The notes: a model not told the origin generated them from the letters alone. 64,000 bases of DNA from Amycolatopsis xylanica (GCF_900107045.1 NZ_FNON01000003.1:1054001-1118000); one strand, 5' to 3'; positions 15,819 through 24,690 are shown, counted from the stretch's first letter. Made by a program: numbers and translations.

Positions 15819-17180
15819 CTACTTGGGTTCGATGTCCTTGCCGCCCAGGGTGATCTCAAGGACACGCTGGTCGGCGGTCGTGAACTTGACCTTCTCGTTG
15901 GGCGCCCTGGTGCGGACCGCGGCGATGAGCGCGTCGGCGTCGTCGATCATCCGGTCGTCGATCTTGACGACCACGTCGCCGACCTTGAGGCCACCCTGTT
16001 CGGCGGGGCTGCCCGGCTCGACGCTGATGATCGAAGCACCACCCTGCTCCGCGGGCTTGACCCCGGCGCCGATGAAGGTCTGCTTGGCCTTGCCGGTCTT
16101 GATGATGTCGTCGGCCGTGCGGCGAGCCTGGTCGATCGGGATCGCGAAGCCGATGCCGACGCTGCCGCTCTCGCCGCCCTGCTGGCCGCTGCTCCCGGCC
16201 GAACGCGGGCTGTAGATCGCGGAGTTGATGCCGATGACCTGGCCCTGCATGTTCGCCAGCGGGCCACCAGAGTTACCCGGGTTGATCGCCGCGTCGGTCT
16301 GCACCGCGTCCATGACCGTGGTCTGGTCGCCGCTGCTGCCGCCCGCCTGCACGGGCCGGTGCAGCGAGCTGACGATGCCCGAGGTCACGGTGCCCGCGAG
16401 CTCGAACGGCGAGCCGATGGCGACCACGCCCTGGCCGACCGCGAGGTCGTCGGAGCGGCCGAGTTCGACCGGGACGAGGTTGCTGACGCCGGTGGCCTTG
16501 ACGACCGCGATGTCGGTCGTCGGGTCACGCCCGACGATCTGCGCGGCCGCCTTCTTGCCGTCGCGGAACACGGCCTGGATCTGGCCGCCGTTCGCGGCGA
16601 CCTCGACGACGTGGTTGTTGGTCAGGATGTAGCCGTCCGCGCTGAGCACGAATCCGGAGCCTTCACCGGCGCCGCGGCTGCCCGACACCCGAAGCTCGAC
16701 GACACTCGGAGAGAGTTTCTGAGCAACCGATTCAACGGAGCCAGCTGGCGCGTTTCCAGTCTGCTTCGCGGGCTTCGGCGCGTCGAGCGCGCTGTAGCTC
16801 GAACCGCTGCCGCCGCCCCCGGCGAGATACCCGCCGAGCGCCCCCGCTCCACCCCCGACCAGCAGAGCGAGGACGGCCACCCCGGCGACGAGCTTCCCCG
16901 CGCCCGACTTCTTCGGCGCCTGCTGCGCCGGCACCGCGTAGACCGAGGTGTTCCCCTGCGGCACCTGGCCGTACGGCGTGGCGTGCTGGTATTGCTGCTG
17001 GTAAGGAGCCTGCGGCTGCTGTTGCGGCGCCCACGGGCTCGGCGCGACGTAGACCTGCTCACCACTGACCGCGGCGTTCCCCCGCGGTGGCGTGCTCGGC
17101 TCGTCGTGCGAAGCCGGGGTGACCGGCTGACCGCTCTGCTCAGCCGGCACCGGGTTGTTCTGGGGGTCGTTCTCGGTCAT
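15819..17180 (-). CDS. HtrA/DegP-like membrane serine protease (PepD type)
   Basis: This 453-residue protein has a Pro/Gln-rich cytosolic N-terminus (1-85), one transmembrane segment (AGKLVAGVAVLALLVGGGAG), a trypsin-like domain and one PDZ domain (about 350-450). The triad is His in TNNHVVEVA, Asp in PTTDIAVVKA and Ser in INPGNSGGPL. It degrades or refolds damaged envelope proteins. M. tuberculosis PepD is encoded next to its regulator MprAB; here galT and a DeoR-type gene lie between them. CTCAG repeats upstream of the start suggest MprA control. Confidence 0.88.
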   Translation of the reverse strand: MTENDPQNNPVPAEQSGQPVTPASHDEPSTPPRGNAAVSGEQVYVAPSPWAPQQQPQAPYQQQYQHATPYGQVPQGNTSVYAVPAQQAPKKSGAGKLVAGVAVLALLVGGGAGALGGYLAGGGGSGSSYSALDAPKPAKQTGNAPAGSVESVAQKLSPSVVELRVSGSRGAGEGSGFVLSADGYILTNNHVVEVAANGGQIQAVFRDGKKAAAQIVGRDPTTDIAVVKATGVSNLVPVELGRSDDLAVGQGVVAIGSPFELAGTVTSGIVSSLHRPVQAGGSSGDQTTVMDAVQTDAAINPGNSGGPLANMQGQVIGINSAIYSPRSAGSSGQQGGESGSVGIGFAIPIDQARRTADDIIKTGKAKQTFIGAGVKPAEQGGASIISVEPGSPAEQGGLKVGDVVVKIDDRMIDDADALIAAVRTRAPNEKVKFTTADQRVLEITLGGKDIEPK

Positions 17181-17199
17181 GTCTCTACCTTGCGGGATG

Positions 17200-17218
17200 G
17201 TCCTGAGAAAGTCCTGAG
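17200..17218 (-). promoter_or_regulatory. CTCAGGAC direct repeat, MprA-box-like
   Basis: On the minus strand CTCAGGAC occurs twice (17218-17211 and 17207-17200) with 3 nt between, an 11-bp period that puts both copies on one helix face. It lies 20 bp before the htrA ATG, downstream of a -10-like CATAAT (about 17237-17232). A related 11-bp-spaced pair precedes mprA at 21293-21309. Confidence 0.5.
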
Positions 17219-17236
17219 CCCCACCTGTGATTATGG

Positions 17237-17261
17237 CTTAAGAACCGCCCTTAAGAACCGC
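17237..17261 (-). repeat. 12-bp tandem duplication at galT 3' end
   Basis: CTTAAGAACCGC is present at 17237-17248 and 17250-17261. The right copy contains the galT stop (TAA) and last codons; the left copy is an extra one lying just downstream, between galT and the htrA promoter region. It looks like a micro-duplication of the gene end. Confidence 0.6.
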
Positions 17262-18327
17262 GCAGCCTCTCGGCGATCTGCTCGGGGGTGGCGTCGTTGA
17301 TCCACACGGCCATCCCGGATTCCGACCCGGCCAGGTACTTCAGCTTGTCCTTCGAGCGCAGCACCGAGAACAGCTCGAGGTGCAGCCAGCCGAGGTCACG
17401 GTCCTGGTTGACCGGGGCCTGATGCCAGCCCGCGATGTACGGCAGCGGCCTGCCGTACAAGGCGTCGCAGCGCTTGAGCACCTGCAGGTACACCTCGGCG
17501 AAGTCATCGCGCTCGGCGTCGGTGAGCGCGGGGATGTCCGGCACCTGCCGGTGTGGCACGACCTGGACCTGCACCGGCCAGCGCGCCGCGGGTGGCACGA
17601 ACGCGGTCCAGTGCTCGCCCTCGGCGATGACCCGCGTGCCCACCTTGCGCTCGGCGGCCAGCACGTCGCCCAGCACCGGGCGGCCGTGCTCGGCCTCGTA
17701 CGCGCGGGCGACCTCGATCATGCGCGAGGTCTTGGGCGTGACGAACGGGTACGCGTAGATCTGGCCGTGCGGATGGTGCAGCGTGACGCCGATTTCCTCG
17801 CCGCGGTTCTCGAACGGGAAGACCTGCTCCACCCCGTCCAAACCCGACAGGAACTCGGTGCGGTCGGCCCACGCGTCGACCACGGTGCGCACCTTGCGCG
17901 GGCTCAGCCCGGAGAAGGAACCGTTGTGCTCGCTGGTGAAGCAGACGACCTCACAGCGGCCACGTCCTGGCGCGGCCGGCACCAGCCCCAGACCGTCCAC
18001 AGTGGATTCCTCGCCGACGACGCCCTGCGAGAACGACGGGAACCGGTTCTCGAACACGACCACGTCATAGTCGGCGTCCGGGATCTCGCTCGGCTTGCCA
18101 GGCTTGCTCGGGCAGAGCGGGCACAGGTCCGCGGGTGGCTTGTACGTGCGAGTCTGGCGATGCGCGGCCATCGCCACCCATTCGCCGGTCAGCGGGTCGC
18201 GCCGGATCTCGGAGGTCGCGGCGACCGGCGGGAGGTCACGCGTGTCGACCGCGTTCCGCTCGGCCGGTGTCTCGTCGAAATAGATGATTTCGCGGCCATC
18301 GGCCAGGTGCCTGACGGTTTTCCTCAC
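17251..18327 (-). CDS. galT: Galactose-1-phosphate uridylyltransferase
   Basis: This 358-residue protein has the GalT catalytic motif HHPHGQIYAYPF, in which the second His carries uridylyl, and the zinc-site pair CPLCPS near residue 70. It also has VVFENRFPSFS. It exchanges UMP between UDP-glucose and galactose-1-phosphate (Leloir pathway). GTG at 18327 overlaps the stop of the DeoR-type gene by 4 bp, so regulator and enzyme are one unit. No galK or dedicated galE lies beside it. Confidence 0.92.
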   Translation of the reverse strand: MRKTVRHLADGREIIYFDETPAERNAVDTRDLPPVAATSEIRRDPLTGEWVAMAAHRQTRTYKPPADLCPLCPSKPGKPSEIPDADYDVVVFENRFPSFSQGVVGEESTVDGLGLVPAAPGRGRCEVVCFTSEHNGSFSGLSPRKVRTVVDAWADRTEFLSGLDGVEQVFPFENRGEEIGVTLHHPHGQIYAYPFVTPKTSRMIEVARAYEAEHGRPVLGDVLAAERKVGTRVIAEGEHWTAFVPPAARWPVQVQVVPHRQVPDIPALTDAERDDFAEVYLQVLKRCDALYGRPLPYIAGWHQAPVNQDRDLGWLHLELFSVLRSKDKLKYLAGSESGMAVWINDATPEQIAERLRGS

Positions 18328-19118
18328 GCCTCTTCCGCCTCGGCGACCGTCTCCGCGATCATCAGTTCCCCCGCTTGTTCGGAAAGCACTTCCCTGGCGT
18401 GCTCGGCCAGCCCGTCGTCGCTGACGACGACATCGGCCTCGTTCAGATCGGCGATGGTGGAGATGCCCACCGTCCCCCATTTCGTGTGGTCGGCGAGCAC
18501 GACCAGCTTGCGGCCGGCCTCGACCAGCGCCCGGTCGGTCTCGCTTTCGGTCAGGTTCGGCGTGGTGAAGCCGGGGCCGTCGGCCATACCGTGCACACCG
18601 AGGAAGACGACGTCGAGGTGGAGCGTGCGCAGGCTCTGCACGGCGACCGGTCCGACGAGGGCGTCGGACGGCGTCCGGACGCCACCTGTCAGCACGACCG
18701 TTCGTTCGGTTTGACTGGACCCGCGCAGCACGTCCGCCACCTGGATCGAGTTCGTGACGATGGTCAGTCCCGGCACCGCGTCCAGCGCTCTGGCCAGCGT
18801 CCACGTCGTGGTGCCCGCCGAGATGCCGATCGCCGTGCCCGGCCGCACGAGCCCGGCGGCGAGTTCGGCGATCGCTTCCTTCTGGACGCGCTGGCGCACG
18901 GACTTCGCCTCGAAGCCCGGCTCGTCGGTGCTCTTGCCGACGATCGAGGTCGCACCGCCGTATACCTTCTCGACGAGCCCGCGCCCGGCGAGCACGTCGA
19001 GGTCGCGGCGCACCGTCATATCGGATACGCCGAGCCGCCCGACGAGCTCACTGACCCGGACCGCCCCGGTCCGGCGTGCCTCTTCGAGGATCATCGCCTG
19101 TCGCTGCCGCGCAAGCAC
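18324..19118 (-). CDS. DeoR-family transcriptional regulator
   Basis: This 264-residue protein has an N-terminal winged HTH (AVRVSELVGRLGVSDMTVRRDL, residues 19-40) and a C-terminal sugar-phosphate sensor domain with ISAGTTTWTLARAL and LTGGVRTPSDALVGPVA. It probably represses galT and itself and responds to a phosphorylated galactose metabolite. The GTG start has GGAG upstream. A consensus -10 TAGGAT lies on the minus strand at 19157-19152, among TGTTTGATCGTG/TTTTGTGTGG sequence that could hold its operator. Confidence 0.85.
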   Translation of the reverse strand: MLARQRQAMILEEARRTGAVRVSELVGRLGVSDMTVRRDLDVLAGRGLVEKVYGGATSIVGKSTDEPGFEAKSVRQRVQKEAIAELAAGLVRPGTAIGISAGTTTWTLARALDAVPGLTIVTNSIQVADVLRGSSQTERTVVLTGGVRTPSDALVGPVAVQSLRTLHLDVVFLGVHGMADGPGFTTPNLTESETDRALVEAGRKLVVLADHTKWGTVGISTIADLNEADVVVSDDGLAEHAREVLSEQAGELMIAETVAEAEEA

Positions 19119-19187
19119 TGTTTACTCCGTCCGCCGCGCCAACCACACAAAATCCTACACGATCAAACATGCGGAAGGCGCGGCAAG

Positions 19188-20582
19188 TCACCCGGGTGCC
19201 CCAGGCAGGCGGAGTGTCATCAGCGCGCCGCCCTCGGCCGAGCGCGCGGCGTACACGGTACCGCCGTGCCGCTCCGCGGCGTGCTTGACGATCGCGAGGC
19301 CGAGCCCGGAACCCGGCAGGGTACGGGCCTCTGACGAGCGGTAGAAGCGGTCGAAGACCTTCGGCAGGTCCTCGTCGGCGATGCCGGGACCCGCGTCGGC
19401 GACCTCGAGAACGGCGCTGCCGTCACCGACCGCGAACAACCGCACCTGAACGGACGATCCGGGCGGCGAGAACTTCACCGCGTTGTCCAGCAGGTTCAAC
19501 ACCGCGCGCTCAAGCGCACTGGAGTCACCACTGAGCACCCAAGGCTGGAGATCGACCGCGAAGTCGATCTCCCCGGCCCGCCGCCGCGCCCGGTCCAGCG
19601 CCCGCTCGACCACGTCGGCGAACTCGACCCGCTCGAACTGCGCGTACGGCTCGTCCTGACGGGCGAGTTCGACGAGGTCGCCGATCAGCTGCGTCAGTTC
19701 GTCGAGCTGACCGCGGATATCGGCCTCGATCTCAGCCCGGTCCTCGTCCGGCAACGTCCGCGCGCCCGGCCTGCTCGCGCTCAGCAGGAGCTCGAGGTTC
19801 GTCCTGAGCGAGGTCAAGGGCGTGCGCAGCTCATGGCCGGCGTCCGCGACGAGCTGCCGTTGTCGTTCCTGCGACTCGCTGACCGTCCCGAGCATGGTGT
19901 TGAAGCTGGTGGTCAGCCGGGCGAGTTCGTCATCGCCGCTGACCGGGATCGGCGTCAAATCACCCGTGCGGGTGACCCGTTCGGTCGCCTGGGTCAGCCG
20001 TTCGACCGGCGCCAGGCTTCCCCGCGCCACCGCCGTGCCCGCCGCGGCGGCGAGCAGGATGCCCGCGCCACCGATCAGCAGCAGAACGACGGAAAGCTCG
20101 TTCAGCGTGCGTTTGGTCGACGCAAGCGATTGCGCCAGCACCATGGCGGTGCCATGTCCGTTGGGAAGCGCGATGACCCGCGAGTCCGTCCGCTGGTCGG
20201 TGCGGATCGATTCTTCGGAGGTGCCCTGCGCGACGGCTAGTTCCGACGCACCCCAGGCCGGGGGGTTGCCTGCCCGCGGATAGGTCAGCTGACCTCGGGG
20301 GTTGGACGCGATGCTGAGCTGTCCGATTTGGATGTCGACACTCGACAGGAACGCACCGGGGATCGACTCGATACCGGACTCGACCGTCGGCGAGATCACC
20401 GCGTTGCCCGCCCTGACACGCAGGTTGTCGTCGAGCTGCTGGTACAGGTTCTCCTTGACTGTGTAATAAGCGCCGATCGACGCCAGCGCGACCGCGCCGG
20501 CCACACAAGCGGCGGCGAGCAGGGCGACCCTGCGACGCAGCGAGAACCGGGTGGGTGGCTTGGGGTCCGCCAGGTCGATCAC
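19188..20582 (-). CDS. mprB: Envelope-stress sensor kinase, MprB-like
   Basis: This 464-residue protein has a first transmembrane segment at about 15-37, an extracytoplasmic domain of about 120 residues, a second segment with VVLLLIGGAGILLAAAAGTA, and a HAMP region. HisKA follows with VADAGHELRTPLTSLRTNLE, then HATPase with NLLDNAVKFSPPG and GSGLGLAIVKH. GTG at 20582 overlaps the regulator stop. Gene order and the regulator's sequence make it the MprB equivalent, which in mycobacteria senses cell-envelope damage and controls pepD and sigma factors. Confidence 0.85.
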   Translation of the reverse strand: MIDLADPKPPTRFSLRRRVALLAAACVAGAVALASIGAYYTVKENLYQQLDDNLRVRAGNAVISPTVESGIESIPGAFLSSVDIQIGQLSIASNPRGQLTYPRAGNPPAWGASELAVAQGTSEESIRTDQRTDSRVIALPNGHGTAMVLAQSLASTKRTLNELSVVLLLIGGAGILLAAAAGTAVARGSLAPVERLTQATERVTRTGDLTPIPVSGDDELARLTTSFNTMLGTVSESQERQRQLVADAGHELRTPLTSLRTNLELLLSASRPGARTLPDEDRAEIEADIRGQLDELTQLIGDLVELARQDEPYAQFERVEFADVVERALDRARRRAGEIDFAVDLQPWVLSGDSSALERAVLNLLDNAVKFSPPGSSVQVRLFAVGDGSAVLEVADAGPGIADEDLPKVFDRFYRSSEARTLPGSGLGLAIVKHAAERHGGTVYAARSAEGGALMTLRLPGAPG

Positions 20583-21271
20583 GGAGGAGTCTCGCGCAGC
20601 ACGTAGCCCACGCCGCGGACCGTGTGGATCAGCCTCGGCTCGCCCTCCGCCTCCGTCTTCCGGCGCAGATACCCGACGTAGACCTCCAACGCGTTGCCGG
20701 ACGTCGGGAAGTCGTAGCCCCATACCTCCTCCAAGATCCGGCCCCTGGTGAGCACGTGTTTCGGGTAAGAAAGGAAGAGTTCGAGCAAGGCGAACTCGGT
20801 GCGGGTCAGGCTGATCTCCCTGGTCCCGCGCCGCACCTCGCGCGTTCCGGGATCGAGGGTCAGATCGCCGAACGTGAGCATCTCGCTGACCTGGCCGGAG
20901 TCGGTGTCCGGCATGGCACGGCGCAGGAGCGCGCGAAGCCGCGCGAGCAGCTCCTCGAGCGCGAACGGCTTGGGGAGATAGTCGTCGGCGCCCGCGTCCA
21001 ACCCGGACACCCGGTCCGAGACGGTGTCGCGGGCGGTGAGGACAAGGATCGGCAGGTCGTCGCCGGTGCTGCGCAGCCTGCGGGCGACCTCGAGGCCGTC
21101 CAGCCGAGGCATCATCACGTCGAGGACCATCGCGTCCGGCCTGCTCGCGATGATCGCTTCGAGCGCCTGCGCACCGTCACTGGCCAGGTCGACCTTGTAG
21201 CCGTTGAACTCAAGGGAACGACGCAGGGACTCCCGAACGGCCCTGTCGTCGTCGACTACGAGAATGCGCAT
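20579..21271 (-). CDS. mprA: Response regulator, MprA-like
   Basis: This 230-residue OmpR-class protein begins MRILVVDDDRAVRESLRRSL, with the phospho-acceptor Asp in AMVLDVMMPRLDG and lysine in LPKPFALEELL. Its winged helix contains LTRTEFALLELFL and VWGYDFPTSGNALEVYVGYL. Residue pattern and neighbours match M. tuberculosis MprA. Upstream, CTCAG/CTTAG repeats at an 11-bp interval resemble those before htrA, consistent with autoregulation and control of htrA. Confidence 0.88.
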   Translation of the reverse strand: MRILVVDDDRAVRESLRRSLEFNGYKVDLASDGAQALEAIIASRPDAMVLDVMMPRLDGLEVARRLRSTGDDLPILVLTARDTVSDRVSGLDAGADDYLPKPFALEELLARLRALLRRAMPDTDSGQVSEMLTFGDLTLDPGTREVRRGTREISLTRTEFALLELFLSYPKHVLTRGRILEEVWGYDFPTSGNALEVYVGYLRRKTEAEGEPRLIHTVRGVGYVLRETPP

Positions 21272-21292
21272 GGCTGTAGTTTTACCCAGCGT

Positions 21293-21309
21293 GCTGAGAC
21301 GCGCCTAAG
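21293..21309 (-). promoter_or_regulatory. MprA-box-like repeat before mprA
   Basis: The minus strand reads TCTTAGG, four bases, TCTCAGC, with the TCTYAG cores 11 bp apart, as before htrA. The pair ends about 20 bp upstream of the mprA ATG. Similarity between the two upstream regions of a regulator and its expected target is the main evidence. Confidence 0.45.
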
Positions 21310-21323
21310 AACAAACACAGATT

Positions 21324-21932
21324 TCACGAAGCATCTTTGGCGACCGGCGCGTTCCACCGCCGCCAAAGAGCCAAAACCCGCAGCGCGACGACCACGGCCG
21401 CGGCCACTACGGTGGTCGCCGCGGACGGGAGTCGCAGAACGTAACCGACCCCGACGAGCGTCGCCCCGGCCAGCGCGGCCACCGCGTAGATCTCCCGCCG
21501 CAGCACCAGCGGTATTTCCCGGAGCAGGAGATCTCGCACGGCACCACCGCCGATGCCCGAGGTCATCCCGATAAGACACGCCGCGTACACGGGCGCCCCG
21601 TAGTTCAGCGCCGTCGTCGTCCCCGCGGTCGCGAACACGCCCAGCCCGAGCGCGTCCGCGAGCAGCATGCCCCGCCGCAGCCGTGCCACTTGCGGGTGAA
21701 ACACGAACACGGTGAGTGCGGTTACGGCACAGGTCGCCAGGTAAGGCCAGTTCCGGAGTGACGTCGGCGGATGGATCCCGAGCATCACGTCCCGCATGAC
21801 CCCGCCCCCGAGCGCCGTCGTGAGCCCCACGACGACGACCCCGAAGACATCCAGCCGAGCCCTGACCGCCGCCAACGCCCCCGAAGCCGCGAACGCGACC
21901 AGTCCCAGGAACTCCAGCGCCGTGAGCAGCAC
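21324..21932 (-). CDS. TRIC-type cation channel family protein
   Basis: This 202-residue protein has six to seven hydrophobic spans. It shows the two-fold pattern of UPF0126/TRIC proteins: LVAFAASGALAAVRARLDVFG with GLTTALGGGVMRDVMLG, repeated as FATAGTTTALNYG and GMTSGIGGGAVRDLLL. The paired GGG.xRD motifs are the family hallmark. It is expected to form trimeric monovalent-cation channels in the cytoplasmic membrane. Its start is 3 bp from the stop of the response regulator upstream on the same strand, so the two are likely co-transcribed. Confidence 0.85.
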   Translation of the reverse strand: MLLTALEFLGLVAFAASGALAAVRARLDVFGVVVVGLTTALGGGVMRDVMLGIHPPTSLRNWPYLATCAVTALTVFVFHPQVARLRRGMLLADALGLGVFATAGTTTALNYGAPVYAACLIGMTSGIGGGAVRDLLLREIPLVLRREIYAVAALAGATLVGVGYVLRLPSAATTVVAAAVVVALRVLALWRRWNAPVAKDAS

Positions 21933-21935
21933 TTT

Positions 21936-22586
21936 TTACCCGAGTAGCCCGCCGCGATAAGCAAGCAGCGCGGCCTGTACGCGGTTGGCGGCCCCGATCT
22001 TCGACAGCACGGCGGAGACATACCCCTTGACCGTCGCCTCGGACAGGTGCAGCTGCCCGCCGATCTCGGCGTTCGACAGCCCTTGACCGATCAACCCGAC
22101 CACCTCGCGCTCCCGTTCGGACAGAGACGCGAGCAGCTTCCGTGCCGGCTGAGCGGCCCGTTGCTCATCCCGATGAGCGCTGACCATCCGCGCGGCCACA
22201 CCCGGGTCGAGCACCGCTCCACCCCTGGCCAGATCCCTGACCGCCCTGAGCAGCGCGGCCGGATCGATGTCCTTGAGCAGGAATCCATTGGCACCGAGCC
22301 GCAGCGCGAGGCTCACGTACTCATCGATGTCAAAGGTGGTCAGCATGGCCACGGTCGGCGGATCCGGCAGCGCGAGGATGGCCCGCAGCGCCCGGATGCC
22401 GTCGTCAGGGGCCCGCATCTTGATGTCGAGCAACGCCACATCAGGGTGATACCGCCGCGCGGCCTCGACCGCGGATCTCCCGTCACTCGCTTCGCCCACG
22501 ATCTCGATGTCAGGCGCACCCGACATCATCGCGCGCAGCCCTGAGCGAACCAGTTCCTCGTCGTCCGCGAACATGAGCTTGATCAA
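21936..22586 (-). CDS. NarL/FixJ-type response regulator (orphan)
   Basis: This 216-residue protein has a receiver with FADDEELVRSGLRAMM, the phospho-acceptor in DVALLDIKM and LLKDIDPAALL. Its LuxR-type HTH reads LSEREREVVGLIGQGLSNAE and LHLSEATVKGYVSAVLSKIG. TTG at 22586 is chosen as start since GGAGG lies 6 nt upstream and it gives the usual N-terminus (IKLMFADDE). No histidine kinase gene is adjacent, so the partner is elsewhere or absent. Confidence 0.85.
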   Translation of the reverse strand: MIKLMFADDEELVRSGLRAMMSGAPDIEIVGEASDGRSAVEAARRYHPDVALLDIKMRAPDDGIRALRAILALPDPPTVAMLTTFDIDEYVSLALRLGANGFLLKDIDPAALLRAVRDLARGGAVLDPGVAARMVSAHRDEQRAAQPARKLLASLSEREREVVGLIGQGLSNAEIGGQLHLSEATVKGYVSAVLSKIGAANRVQAALLAYRGGLLG

Positions 22587-22767
22587 CGAAGCCCTCCGGC
22601 GTCCGGTGGCGCGGGTCTCCCGCAACCGTTAAGGAAGGCTACCTACTGGCACCGGGAGTTTCGAAACGAGACACCTTCACGTGCTCCCCTGAGACCTCAC
22701 CGAGACGTCACACACCCGGTGCATGTCCGGCAGGGCCTGGGCCGGTAGGGTGGGGGTGCATGTCCCC

Positions 22768-22840
22768 GCCCTCGTAGCTCAGGGGATAGAGCACCGCTCT
22801 CCTAAAGCGGGTGTCGCAGGTTCGAATCCTGCCGGGGGCA
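22768..22840 (+). tRNA. tRNA-Arg (anticodon CCT)
   Basis: The 73-nt cloverleaf has acceptor GCCCTCG/CGGGGGC with a T-G pair, D arm TAGCTCAGGGGATAGAGCA and anticodon stem CCGCT/AGCGG around CTCCTAA. The T arm is CAGGTTCGAATCCTG and the discriminator is A. The anticodon CCT reads AGG. TAGGGT at 22746-22751 could be its -10. This tRNA is a frequent integration site in actinomycetes, and the AT-richer island starts directly after it. Confidence 0.95.
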
Positions 22841-22865
22841 CACACGTACCGCCTGATATCCAATG

Positions 22866-22983
22866 GTCGTATGCCCGGAGGAACTCGTTGGTGTTCCAAC
22901 GTCGTCGCTGGCTTCCGTCCGGACATCTTCTCCAGGGCGTACTCGCCGTTCTGCTTGACCGGGTCGCTCCAATCCCAGCCTTG
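22866..22983 (-). pseudogene. Remnant of a DUF2075 helicase C-terminus
   Basis: The minus strand codes for WDWSDPVKQNGEYALEKMS in one frame and, after a shift, WNTNEFLRAYD. These match WEWSDAVKRNGEYTLAEDV and ETNEFLRKYAR of the intact nuclease-helicase at 24757-26640, where they lie near residue 450 and at the extreme C-terminus. The copy is therefore deleted internally and frameshifted. The rest of the 22841-23163 spacer shows no gene I can support. Confidence 0.65.
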
Positions 22984-23163
22984 GATCGCCCAACCTCAGA
23001 TCGCCGCTCCACGATGGAAGGCGACGCGGAGAGCTGGTCCGCGGCAAAGCTGCCAGTCTGCTGACGGATACCGAAACCGCGCGCCTCCACCTCCAGCTTC
23101 ACAAGCATGGCGTCAACACACTTGTCATAGGACCGAGGCGCAGGCCACGCTAGTCTCAAGGTC

Positions 23164-24543
23164 ATGACGAGTGCGCAGCTGGTGTTGCAGCCCCGGGGAG
23201 GAGTGAAAGACCGCGGCCCAGCGAACTTCGACCGATCCGTCCGGCAAGGTATCAGCCTCGCCGACCATGAGTTGGCGCTCGGCCCGGACTTCGCGACGCT
23301 GGCTCGGCTCTTTCCAGACGGTATTGCCCGGCTCTGGGGATCCACCCCGCCAAGTATTGACAGCAACCCCAAGGCGAAGGCGTTGCGCGACCGGCGCGCC
23401 GGGGACAAGGTACTCTTCTACGCGGACAAGACCTTTATCGCCGAAGCCACTATCTTGCACACCTTCCACAACTACGATGCCGCCAAGTCGGTATGGGGCA
23501 TCGACAGCGAGGGCAAGACCTGGGAACACATGATGGCGCTCGGCGATATCAACGAGTTCCCATCACCGATTCCCGCGCACGACGTGCTGGTGCCGTTGGG
23601 CATGTCCGTGCCATTACGAAGCGTCACTCTGAAATCCGACTACGCCAAGGTCGCACACCTCCTTCCCACATCCCGGGCCCCACGGTCCTGGCTGCTCCAG
23701 TGCATGCCAGACACCTGGGATATCTGGAAATGTTGGGAAGACGGCTCGGACGCCATCAACCGGTGGACCGTGGGCAAACACCTCAAAGAACTCAAGAGTG
23801 GCGATCACTTCGCCATTTGGGTCGCCGGTCCAGAAGCAGGGGTGTACGGCATCGGCACACTCGCTTCAGCTCCCTACTTGACCAGGGAATTCGACCCATA
23901 TTGGACATCCAGTCCCAACGAAGCCACCGTCGTGAACCTCCGGTTCGAACGACACCTCTTCGAGGATCCGATAACCAAAAGGTTCTTAGCCGCCACCGCC
24001 ACGTTCGCCGACTCCCTGGTCATGCGCATGCCTGGATACGGAAACCCCATTCCGCTGCCCAGGGAATGGCGGGTTATTGCCGACATTGCCAAACAGCGCA
24101 GCCGGACAAAACCTGCTTTGCCAGCTGAACCGGTATTCGGCTCAAGGCCACTTGGTCAGGCCCCCAACGAAAGATCCACCTATCAACTAGCCACATCCGG
24201 TTTCATCACCTACCCCGAAGCGAAACTACTCAAGCAGTACCGCGATTACCTCAACAGGGACCTGCGCGCGCTATGGGTAAGACTTCCCTCAGGCGAACTG
24301 CTCGTATGCGATGCCTTTGACTACCAACGCGATCTGCTTATCGAAGCAAAAGGCTCCTGCAGCAGGGAAAATGTGCGAATGGCAATCGGGCAGCTATTTG
24401 ACTACCGGCGCCACATCAAAGCCGACGCGAAACTAGCGATTCTGCTGCCAGACAAGCCGTCCGAATCAGCCGGAAACCTTATCAAGGAATGCGGAATACA
24501 GCTTATATACCGCCAAGACGCAACATTTCACGAATCGATCTGA
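23164..24543 (+). CDS. Putative modification-dependent nuclease (EVE-like + PD-(D/E)xK)
   Basis: This 459-residue protein has three parts. Residues 40-145 resemble a PUA/EVE-like fold (DRRAGDKVLFYADKTFIAEA). Residues 175-300 are a clearer EVE-like domain (SWLLQCMPDTWDIWKCWEDG, then LKSGDHFAIWVAG and YGIGTL). Residues 355-450 look like a PD-(D/E)xK nuclease with VCDAFDYQRDLLIEAKG (Asp383/386, Glu394, Lys396) and AIGQLFDYRRH. EVE domains read modified cytosines in type IV restriction, so cleavage of modified phage DNA is inferred. TAGTCT 7 nt before the ATG suggests a leaderless mRNA. Codon use is more AT-rich than its surroundings, suggesting transfer. Confidence 0.65.
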   Translation: MTSAQLVLQPRGGVKDRGPANFDRSVRQGISLADHELALGPDFATLARLFPDGIARLWGSTPPSIDSNPKAKALRDRRAGDKVLFYADKTFIAEATILHTFHNYDAAKSVWGIDSEGKTWEHMMALGDINEFPSPIPAHDVLVPLGMSVPLRSVTLKSDYAKVAHLLPTSRAPRSWLLQCMPDTWDIWKCWEDGSDAINRWTVGKHLKELKSGDHFAIWVAGPEAGVYGIGTLASAPYLTREFDPYWTSSPNEATVVNLRFERHLFEDPITKRFLAATATFADSLVMRMPGYGNPIPLPREWRVIADIAKQRSRTKPALPAEPVFGSRPLGQAPNERSTYQLATSGFITYPEAKLLKQYRDYLNRDLRALWVRLPSGELLVCDAFDYQRDLLIEAKGSCSRENVRMAIGQLFDYRRHIKADAKLAILLPDKPSESAGNLIKECGIQLIYRQDATFHESI

Positions 24544-24690
24544 CATCGCAGCCCAGCCACACTGCGGACGGAGGCTCAGATCCGGCGAACGTTAAGGGCG
24601 CAGTTGCCGCGATAGCCGCATGCGGGACTTATCCCCGTGCCCGTTGACCCCTAGCCGGCGCACCCGCGAGGGAATGAGTCTCTTCGGCAA

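Noticed and set aside
22779..23408. 209-residue minus-strand open frame crossing tRNA-Arg
   Set aside because: Runs through the tRNA and the start of the EVE-nuclease gene; the only protein-like parts are the helicase remnant reported separately.
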